Positions 57,850-64,000 of a stretch of 64,000 bases of DNA are shown in pieces. The stretch lies in assembly GCF_000576555.1 (NCBI RefSeq), contig NZ_CP007145.1, forward strand, positions 1,054,001-1,118,000. The letters run 5' to 3'. Position 1 is the stretch's first letter, and each line of letters starts with the position of its first letter. The notes beneath the pieces are model-generated. The model was not told the DNA's origin, searched no databases, and saw only the letters and a list, made by a program, of their open reading frames with translations. This DNA comes from Hymenobacter swuensis DY53. Lineage in GTDB: Bacteria > Bacteroidota > Bacteroidia > Cytophagales > Hymenobacteraceae. The position numbers and the translations under genes are program-made.

Positions 57850-59751
57850 TTAATACAGCACTCGGAACTTGATGGTGTGCTCCACTTCCCGTAAGGCTTG
57901 GATGACTTCCGGCTCGTACTGCTTGTCGATGTCGGTGATGACGTAGCCGATGTGCTCGTTGGTTTTCAGGTACTGGCCCAGGATGTTGACGTGGTGCGCG
58001 GCCAGTACGTTGTTGATGCTCGCCAGCACGCCGGGCACGTTGTGGTGAATGTGGATCAGGCGGTGGGCCTGCTGCTCGGGCAGCTGAATGTTAGGGAAAT
58101 TGACGCTCTGCTGGGTGTTGCCGGTGTTCACGTACTGCATAATCCGCTCGGGCACAAACTCGGCAATGTTGCGCTGGGCCTCGGCCGTGCTGCCCCCGAT
58201 GTGGGGCGTGAGCAGTACGTTGGGCAGGCCGCGCAGCTCGCTCTCGAAGCTCTCCTGGTTGGTTTTGGGCTCATACGGAAACACATCCACGGCGGCCCCG
58301 CCCAGGTGGCCCGAGCGGAGCACGGCGGCCAGCGCCGACACGTCTACCACGTGGCCGCGGGCGTTGTTGAGAAACAGCGCGCCGGGCTTCATGCGGGCAA
58401 ACTCGTCGGCCCCGAACAAATTGGTGTTTTCCTGGCGGCCATCTACGTGCAGCGTCACGATGTCGGCCTGCTGGAGCAGCTCGTCGAGGGTGCGGCACTT
58501 CACAGCGTTGCCTAGCTGCAGCTTCTCGGCTACATCGTAGTAGAGTACCTGCAGGCCGATGGCCTCGGCCACTACCGACAGCTGGCTTCCGATGTTGCCG
58601 TAGCCCACAATGCCCAGCTTCTTACCCCGCACCTCAAAGGCGCCGTTGGCCGACTTATCCCACTCGCCGCGGTGCATTTTAGGGTTTTTCTCGGGGATGC
58701 GGCGGGCCAGCATGATGATTTCGCCCAACGCCAGCTCTACCACCGAGCGGGTGTTGCTGAACGGGGCGTTGAACACCGGCACGCCCTTCTGCATGCAGCC
58801 CACCAGATCAATCTGGTTGGTGCCGATGCAGAACGCGCCCACGGCCATCAGGCGGTTGGCGGCTTCCAGCACCTTGGCCGTCACCTGGGTTTTGCTGCGG
58901 ATGCCCAGGATGCTCACGCCCTCAATACGGGCGGCTAGCTCGTCCTCATCGAGGCCGCCGGGCACGGTGTCTACTTGGTAGCCTTCCTGGCGGAACAGCT
59001 CAGCGGCGCGCGGGTCGGGGTTTTCGAGGAGCAGGACTTTGATGCGGTTCTTGGGGTACGAGAGGGTCATCGGGAGCTTGTTCTGGTAGAGAAATTCGTC
59101 GAAACTGGGCAGCACTTCATCGGCGCGGGCCACCACGGCGTCGCGGGTCACGTTTTCGGTGAAGGCGTAGAAACGGTCAGCCAAGCCGGCCTCGCGGATC
59201 TGGTAGTCGGTGTAGCCGTCGCCCAGGGCGTACACGGGGCCTTGGAGGTCGAGCTGGCGCAGCTGCAGGATTTTGCCGCCGTCCTGGCTGAGCGGGTTGG
59301 TCGTGTCGAAGCCCGTAATATGGTCCTCGGCGTCGAAGGTGAAGGTATTAGCCAGCACGAATTCGGGGGTGATGCCGAACTCGGCTACCACCGGCTCAAT
59401 GAACTCACGGAAGCCGCTGCTCACGATGTACACCCGGCCCGGAAACTGCTCGAAGAAGCCCCGGTTGCGCCGGATACTCTCCGATACCTTGCCCTTGAGC
59501 CGTTCCACCAGCAGCGCAATATGCTCGCGCCGGGCCGGCAGCAGCGCCAGCCGCTCCCGCAGCGACTCGGAAAACTTCAGCTCCCCACTCATGCCCCGGT
59601 CGGTGAGGGCGCGGATGGCAGCCACTACTGCCTCCTGGTTGGGCTGGCCGGTGAGGGCAATATCAGCCAGCTCGTCCAGGCCTTCCACTTGGGTAAACGT
59701 GCTGTCGAAATCAATGATGAGGTAGGGGAGTGGTGCGGGGGTATCGGGCAT
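57850..59751 (-). CDS. serA: Fused phosphoserine phosphatase-like and D-3-phosphoglycerate dehydrogenase
   Basis: 633 residues from ATG 59751. N-terminal HAD domain (about 8-215) of SerB type: nucleophile and acid pair in IIDFDSTFT (Asp14, Asp16), IVSSGFREFIEPV and GDGYTDYQIREAG. C-terminal part is SerA: substrate domain from about 235 (RIKVLLLENPDPRAAELF), NAD loop LGIVGYGNIGSQL, catalytic Arg in NNARGHVVD, Glu in DVFPYEPKTN, His in LTPHIGG, and an ACT domain at the end (HRLIHIHHNVPGVLASINN) that usually binds serine. One chain therefore carries the first and third steps of serine synthesis. serC is not in the window. Confidence 0.93.
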   Translation of the reverse strand: MPDTPAPLPYLIIDFDSTFTQVEGLDELADIALTGQPNQEAVVAAIRALTDRGMSGELKFSESLRERLALLPARREHIALLVERLKGKVSESIRRNRGFFEQFPGRVYIVSSGFREFIEPVVAEFGITPEFVLANTFTFDAEDHITGFDTTNPLSQDGGKILQLRQLDLQGPVYALGDGYTDYQIREAGLADRFYAFTENVTRDAVVARADEVLPSFDEFLYQNKLPMTLSYPKNRIKVLLLENPDPRAAELFRQEGYQVDTVPGGLDEDELAARIEGVSILGIRSKTQVTAKVLEAANRLMAVGAFCIGTNQIDLVGCMQKGVPVFNAPFSNTRSVVELALGEIIMLARRIPEKNPKMHRGEWDKSANGAFEVRGKKLGIVGYGNIGSQLSVVAEAIGLQVLYYDVAEKLQLGNAVKCRTLDELLQQADIVTLHVDGRQENTNLFGADEFARMKPGALFLNNARGHVVDVSALAAVLRSGHLGGAAVDVFPYEPKTNQESFESELRGLPNVLLTPHIGGSTAEAQRNIAEFVPERIMQYVNTGNTQQSVNFPNIQLPEQQAHRLIHIHHNVPGVLASINNVLAAHHVNILGQYLKTNEHIGYVITDIDKQYEPEVIQALREVEHTIKFRVLY

Positions 59752-59837
59752 GATGGGGGCAAGGTAGGGGGCGGCGGGCAATGCGCCAACCACCGGAACC
59801 GGGCCGTTCTACGATTTCAAACCCACTGTGGCCCGAT

Positions 59838-60227
59838 TTACACCTCATAAAACTCCAGCGGCAGCCCGTCGGGGTCCTCGATGAAGGTGAAGCGGCGGCC
59901 CGTAAACTCGTCCGTGCGGATGGGCTCCGAAGTTACGCCGTGAGTGGTGAGGTGGTGCACGGTGGCCTCGATATCCGACACGGCAAAGGCCAGGTGGCGC
60001 AGGCCGGTGGCCTCGGGGCGGGTGGGACGGGGTGGCGGCTCGGGGAAGGAGAACAGCTCGATGACGTATTGCTCACCCAGCGCCAGATCCAGCTTCCACG
60101 ACTGACGGGCTTCGCGGTACACTTCGTGCAGGATGCGTAACCCCAGCACCTCGGTGTAAAAGCGTTTGGAGCGGGCGTAGTCGGAGCTGATGATGGCAAT
60201 ATGGTGGACGTAGAGCAACGGGAGCAT
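59838..60227 (-). CDS. VOC-family (glyoxalase-like) protein
   Basis: 129 residues with two beta-alpha-beta-beta-beta units. Possible metal ligands: His8/His9 in LYVHHIAIIS, Glu in LDLALGEQYVIELFSF, His in LRHLAFAVSD and Glu in LPLEFYEV. Typical glyoxalase I or fosfomycin-resistance-like members; the pattern best fits the small YaeR-type lactoylglutathione-lyase-like group. Substrate unknown. Single gene. Confidence 0.87.
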   Translation of the reverse strand: MLPLLYVHHIAIISSDYARSKRFYTEVLGLRILHEVYREARQSWKLDLALGEQYVIELFSFPEPPPRPTRPEATGLRHLAFAVSDIEATVHHLTTHGVTSEPIRTDEFTGRRFTFIEDPDGLPLEFYEV

Positions 60228-60302
60228 AAGGCGCGGAAAGTTCAGTGGGCAATATTGACGGAAAATCTTTCCTTCGTTTGGTAATCAACCAGCGCGGGCA
60301 GT

Positions 60303-61478
60303 ATGAAAGCACTCCTCCTCATTGCGGGTATTCTGGCGGCAACCCAGCCGCTGGCGGCGCAGCCAACCCGGCCGTTTCACACCCTCGACGGCCGTACGCT
60401 CCGCCCTGCCGACGTGGACCGCACCGTGCAGCAGCTGATGGATTCGGCGCGGGTAACGGGGCTGGCGGTGGCGTTGCTGGAAAACAATCAGGTGCGCTAC
60501 CTGCATACGTTTGGCTTCCGCAACGTGGCCGAAAAAACGCCGCTACAGCCCACCACGGCCATGTACGGGGCCTCGCTAAGCAAGGCGGTATTTGCCTGCC
60601 TGGTGATGCAGCTGGTCCAGGAAAAACAGCTCGACCTCGACAAGCCGCTGCACGAATACCTGGGCCAGCCGATTCCGGCGCTGGCAGGGTGGCAGGACTT
60701 GGCCGGTGACGAGCGGTGGCGCAAACTCACGGCCCGTATGGCCCTTACGCACACCACGGGTCTGCCCAACTGGCGCTGGATTGAGCCCGACAAAAAGCTG
60801 CGGTTCAAATTCGAGCCCGGGGCCCGCTATGGCTACTCAGGCGAAGGCCTGCAGTTGCTACAGCTGGTGGTGGAAACTGCTACCGGCAAAAACCTGCTGC
60901 AGCTCAGTGAGGAGCGACTGTGGCGGCCCTTGCAGCTCACGCGCACCAGCTACGTGTGGCAGTTCGCCTTCGAAGCCAACTACGCGCTGGGTTACGACGA
61001 GTAGGGCCAGCCGCTGGAAAAGCGCCGACGCACCAAAGCCCAGGCCGCCGGCTCGCTCGAAACCACTCTCGCCGACTACGCCGCGTTTCTGGCCGCTCTT
61101 ATGCAGGGCCGGGTGCTGCCACCCGCCGCGCTGGCCGAAATGACCCGCCCCCAGGTCCGGATTCCGTACAGAAGCCAGTTTGGCCCGCTGGCTACCGTGG
61201 CCGCCCCGGACAGCAACCGAACCATTCAGCTGGCCTACGGGCTGGGCTGGGGTACCTTTCAGTCGCCATATGGCCCTGCCTATTTTAAAGAAGGGCACGA
61301 TGACGGGTGGGAAAACCACAGCGTAGTATTTCCGCAGCAGAAAAAGGCATTGCTCCTGCTCAGTAACAGTGCCAATGCCGACAAAATATTTCGGCCGTTG
61401 CTGGTCCGTCTGCTTGGCGACACAGCCACGCCGTGGCAGTGGGAAAACTACGTGCCGTACAACTACGCAGAGAAATAA
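60303..61478 (+). pseudogene. Serine hydrolase (beta-lactamase class C-like), split by one amber codon
   Basis: Signal peptide (MKALLLIAGILAATQPLAAQ) then a class C/DD-peptidase-like domain: SLSKAVFA (SxxK), LTHTTGLPNW, YGYSGEGLQLLQ (YxN/G), and later FKEGHDDGWENHSVVFPQQKKALLLLSNSAN. At 61002-61004 an in-frame TAG follows GYDE and precedes GQPLEKRR; the same frame stays open to a TAA at 61478 and keeps all expected motifs. Translated through, it would be 391 residues, normal for the family. Upstream context fits an original CAG (DEQGQPLE), a single C-to-T change. So one of: recent nonsense mutation, sequencing error or readthrough. As it stands the product ends after 233 residues and lacks the C-terminal HxG region. 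Confidence 0.85.
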
Positions 61479-61487
61479 GCCGGCGGC

Positions 61488-62201
61488 CTACGCAATACGC
61501 TTGGCGTCGCAGGCCGGCAGCCACTCGTCGTGGTGGCAGACGGCACAGTGGGCCAACTCACCTTTAGCCAGCGTCTGGATGTGGGCGCAGCAGGCACAGG
61601 CATACTGGCCGGCCTGCTCGGCGCGGTGACGTTTGTCGGCCTTACGCTCGGGCCAGATGGGCAGGCCAGGGCGCACGTCCTCATCGGCAAAAAAGTACAC
61701 GCTCACGTCACCGGTGGCTTCGATATAGGCGCGGCGGATCTGGCCCAGGTGCTCTATTTGCCGCTGCCTCAATTCTCCGAACAGCTCCTTTTGCGTGAGG
61801 TTCTGTTTGGTGAAGTTGGGCAGGTTGATTTCGCCATTTTCCACCAGCAGCACCGGGGCGCCTTCCAGCCAGTCGGAAAACTTCGGAAACCGCTCAGTAA
61901 GCCGGTTGAAGAGCAGATACATGGCGGAAACCAGCCCAAATACGACGGCCGCATGCAGCAGCGGAGTGTCATGATAGAGCATGGCGTCGCCGGCGGCTGA
62001 GCCCAGGCCCAGAATGATGCTCAACTCGAAGATGGACAGCTGCCGCACCCCGCGCCGGCCCGTCACGCGCAACGCCCCCAGCACCATCAGATACGTTAGA
62101 AAGCACCGCAGGCCCACTTCCAGCAGGAATAAAGGCGGTGACTCATCGGAGAAGAAAATACGGTTCCAGTCGAAGGGCTGGATATCGGTGGCAAGGAGCA
62201 T
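61488..62201 (-). CDS. DUF421 (YetF-like) membrane protein with cysteine-rich C-terminal tail
   Basis: 237 residues from ATG 62201 (a TTG two codons earlier is possible). Three membrane helices (about 25-45, 57-75, 81-100) and a soluble DUF421 domain: GRRGVRQLSIFELSIILGLGSAAGD, APVLLVENGEINLPNFTKQNLTQKELFGELRQ, then a strand set typical of YetF. The last 50 residues add a cysteine-rich tail, CACCAH, then CAVCHH and CDAKR, resembling a zinc ribbon; this is not part of usual DUF421 proteins. Function of the family is not established. Confidence 0.88.
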   Translation of the reverse strand: MLLATDIQPFDWNRIFFSDESPPLFLLEVGLRCFLTYLMVLGALRVTGRRGVRQLSIFELSIILGLGSAAGDAMLYHDTPLLHAAVVFGLVSAMYLLFNRLTERFPKFSDWLEGAPVLLVENGEINLPNFTKQNLTQKELFGELRQRQIEHLGQIRRAYIEATGDVSVYFFADEDVRPGLPIWPERKADKRHRAEQAGQYACACCAHIQTLAKGELAHCAVCHHDEWLPACDAKRIA

Positions 62202-62277
62202 AAGCAACGGAGGTAGCTGGCGTAGCAGGAATACACTAGCTAACGCAAAGCCAGGGCCGACAGTTAAGCCGGATCCG

Positions 62278-62775
62278 CTATTCGGGCCAGTCGTGGGGGC
62301 CGGGCGGCGGCACTAGGGGCAGTACCAGGTGGTAGGTGGTGGGCGCGAAGCCCATAGCGGCCCAAAACCGCCGGCCCACTTCGTTGGCCACGGCCGCCTG
62401 CAGCTCCAGATGGTCGGCGCCCTGGTGCAGAAGCCATTCTTTGGCCGTGAGAAACAGCTCCCGCCCGATGCCCAGCCGCCGGTAGGGCGGGCGCACCATC
62501 GTTTCGGCTATGTAGCCGCGCCGCTTGTAGTGCATGCCGTTGTTGCCAATCTGGTACATGGCAATCAGCAGACCAGCCAGGCCATCCGGCGTGTCGGCCA
62601 CAAAAAACCGCGTGTAGGGTTCCCGCAGCCGATGCAGCAGCACTTGCTTGAGTTCTATCTCAGCCATGCGGTGGTAGCCAAAAACCGGGTGATACTGCTC
62701 ATGCGAATCCATCAGCTCGCACCACAGGCGGTACACGGCGTGCAGATCGGAGCGGGTAGCCGGGCGAATTATCAT
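62278..62775 (-). CDS. GNAT family N-acetyltransferase
   Basis: 165 residues from ATG 62775. Starts IIRPATRSDLHAVYRLWCELMDSH; acetyl-CoA loop VRPPYRRLGIGRELF (R/QxxGxG/A); later LELQAAVANEVGRRFWAAMGF. The motifs fit a standard GNAT. Substrate unknown. A stretch to the upstream repeat at 62874 was rejected as a start because no domain content lies there. Confidence 0.88.
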   Translation of the reverse strand: MIIRPATRSDLHAVYRLWCELMDSHEQYHPVFGYHRMAEIELKQVLLHRLREPYTRFFVADTPDGLAGLLIAMYQIGNNGMHYKRRGYIAETMVRPPYRRLGIGRELFLTAKEWLLHQGADHLELQAAVANEVGRRFWAAMGFAPTTYHLVLPLVPPPGPHDWPE

Positions 62776-62883
62776 GCGGGGAAAGGAGCGGACGAAGCGG
62801 TAAGATGCGGACGGATGGCGGAAAACCCAATGCCCGGCTGGATTCTTTTGCTGCTCCGGCCCGGGCGTGGGCACTACCGGAGT

Positions 62884-62930
62884 AGCAAAAAGCCGCCGGT
62901 ATCAGGACATGATACCGGCGGCTTTTTGCT
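62884..62930 (-). terminator. Terminator of the aldo/keto reductase gene
   Basis: 21-bp arms (62884-62904 and 62910-62930: AGCAAAAAGCCGCCGGTATCA and complement) with a TTTTTGCT run on the minus strand, 10 bases past the stop at 62941. Confidence 0.9.
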
Positions 62931-62940
62931 TGCTGCAAGG

Positions 62941-63894
62941 CTATGCGCTGGCCTGATTCAGCTCCTGCACGTCGGCGGGGGTGAGCTGCAGAGTAGTGGC
63001 CTGCAGCAGCTCCGTCACCTGCTCGGGGGTAGTGCCGCTGGCAATGGGGCCAGTGAGGCCGGGCTGGGCCATAATCCAGGCCAGAGCTACCTGGGCGGGC
63101 GTAGCCTCCGGGTGACGGGCCACCACGGCATCAAGGGCAGCCAGAATGCGGCGGCCCCGGTCGTTGAGGTACTTGGGGCCGATGCTGCTGCCCCGGATGC
63201 TTTTCGAGAGGTCGGCCTCTGTGCGGTACTTGCCGGTGAGGAAGCCGGAAGCCAGCCCGAAATAGGGAATTACACCCACGCCGTACTCCAGCACCAGCGG
63301 CTGCAGCTCTTTTTCAAAATCAGCGCGGTTGTAGAGGTTGTACTCCGGCTGCAGGCTCTCGTAGCGGGGCAGGCCGTGTGTGGTGCTGGCCTCCAGGGCC
63401 TCGCGCAGGCGGGCCGCCGAGAAGTTGCTGGCCCCGATGGCGCGTACTTTTCCTTCCTTGATCAGTTCAGCGTAGGCTTCCAGCGGCTCGGTAACGGGCA
63501 GCGTCTCATCATCCTGGTGGCTCTGGTAGAGGTCGATGTAATCGGTCTGGAGGCGCTGGAGCGATGCTTCCACCGAGCGGCGGATGTAGTATTTGGCCAG
63601 GCCCTTGGTGCCGTCGCCCATCTGCATACCTACTTTGGTCAGGATGAGCACGTCGTCGCGGCGGTTGCGTTGCTTCAGCCACTTGCCCAGCACGGTTTCC
63701 GACTCCCCGCCCTGGTGGCCGGGGGCCCAGGCCGAGTACACGTTAGCGGTATCAATGGCGTTGCCGCCGCCGGCCACAAAGGCATCGAGCACGCGGAAGG
63801 AGGTGGCTTCGTCGGCGGTCCAGCCGAATACGTTGCCGCCCAGCACCAACGGGGCTATGTGCAGGCCGGAGCGGCCCAGTTCACGGTGTTGCAT
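62941..63894 (-). CDS. Aldo/keto reductase
   Basis: 317 residues in one TIM-barrel. Catalytic tetrad: Asp48 in NAIDTANVYSAW, Tyr53, Lys87 in ILTKVGM, His126 in LYQSHQDD. Cofactor-binding part: GVGVIPYFGLASGFLTGKY and VALAWIMAQPGLTGPIASGTTPEQVTELL. The family uses NADPH to reduce aldehydes and ketones; this branch resembles YghZ/Gfo-type or KCNAB-like reductases. Substrate unknown. It has its own terminator. Confidence 0.93.
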   Translation of the reverse strand: MQHRELGRSGLHIAPLVLGGNVFGWTADEATSFRVLDAFVAGGGNAIDTANVYSAWAPGHQGGESETVLGKWLKQRNRRDDVLILTKVGMQMGDGTKGLAKYYIRRSVEASLQRLQTDYIDLYQSHQDDETLPVTEPLEAYAELIKEGKVRAIGASNFSAARLREALEASTTHGLPRYESLQPEYNLYNRADFEKELQPLVLEYGVGVIPYFGLASGFLTGKYRTEADLSKSIRGSSIGPKYLNDRGRRILAALDAVVARHPEATPAQVALAWIMAQPGLTGPIASGTTPEQVTELLQATTLQLTPADVQELNQASA

Positions 63895-63989
63895 GTGATA
63901 ATCGAAAAGGATGGATAGAACAGTCTGGCCTAAACCCGTTCCCGGGCCGATAGGTTATCTTGGCCGCCGAAACTACCCAATCCAACCGT

Positions 63990-64000
63990 ATGCTTTCTAT
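63990..64000 (+). CDS. Possible start of a gene running off the window
   Basis: ATG at 63990 (codes Met-Leu-Ser before the edge), preceded by TATCTTGG at about 63956-63963, a weak -7-like element. It would diverge from the aldo/keto reductase gene. Only three codons are visible, so the product is unknown. Confidence 0.35.

Noticed and set aside
62329..63918. Long plus-strand open frame of 529 codons opposite the acetyltransferase and aldo/keto reductase
   Set aside because: It is antisense to two clear enzyme genes, rich in Gly/His/Val without any domain, and typical of mirror frames in GC-rich coding DNA.

Overview
This window reads as chromosomal DNA from a high-GC member of the Bacteroidota, most probably Hymenobacter or a close relative (order Cytophagales). 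The signs are: a SusC-like TonB-dependent receptor with a carboxypeptidase-regulatory-like domain, two proteins with type IX secretion sorting tails, Bacteroidota promoters (TTG then TAnnTTTG), many small secreted or lipoprotein genes, and very GC-rich third codon positions. I see no integrase, transposase, phage gene, CRISPR array or rRNA. Genes are packed closely and no gap between genes exceeds 300 bases; the gaps mostly hold hairpin terminators or intergenic inverted repeats.

Layout. 1-3.4 kb: an alkyltransferase-like DNA-repair protein and a TonB-dependent receptor. 3.4-7.1 kb, minus strand: a lone receiver, a histidine kinase without a sensor domain, and two copies of a two-gene module (a small soluble protein with a Cys-Pro-Pro-x-Cys tail followed directly by a multi-pass membrane protein). 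I consider this six-gene run the best candidate for an undescribed system. 7.2-8.9 kb: exonuclease VII (xseA, xseB). 9-27 kb: M13 peptidase, cyclophilin lipoprotein, S1/P1-type hydrolase, a conserved 347-residue protein, PncC, amidohydrolase, acyl-CoA-binding protein, CDGSH protein, acetyltransferase, deoxynucleoside kinase, DUF2461, DUF547, MOSC and YitT proteins, and a subtilase. 27-33 kb: a PIG-L deacetylase carrying a low-GC internal patch, a PAP2 phosphatase overlapping a sodium symporter, and a DUF2911 protein. 33.4-36.2 kb, minus strand: four tandem YcxB-like membrane proteins and a lone ExbD-like protein. 36-51 kb: MsbA-like ABC exporter, secreted TonB C-terminal protein, symporter, MBL hydrolase, beta-barrel protein, glgC, M61 peptidase, methyltransferase, two PAP2 paralogues either side of tRNA-Leu(CAG), and a large GAF protein. 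51-64 kb: lipoproteins, two type IX cargo proteins, a DacB-type carboxypeptidase, a fused phosphoserine phosphatase/phosphoglycerate dehydrogenase, a VOC protein, a serine hydrolase broken by one amber codon, a DUF421 protein with a cysteine-rich tail, an acetyltransferase and an aldo/keto reductase.

Functional threads. Cell-envelope work dominates: TonB-dependent uptake, lipid-phosphate phosphatases, an ABC exporter, peptidoglycan carboxypeptidase, several periplasmic peptidases and type IX cargo. Metabolic genes (serine synthesis, ADP-glucose, deoxynucleoside and nicotinamide salvage) are scattered as single genes. Many start codons were moved inward from the longest possible reading frame to the methionine that begins a signal peptide or the conserved domain; this is stated where it applies. 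All family calls come from reading motifs by eye, without database searches.
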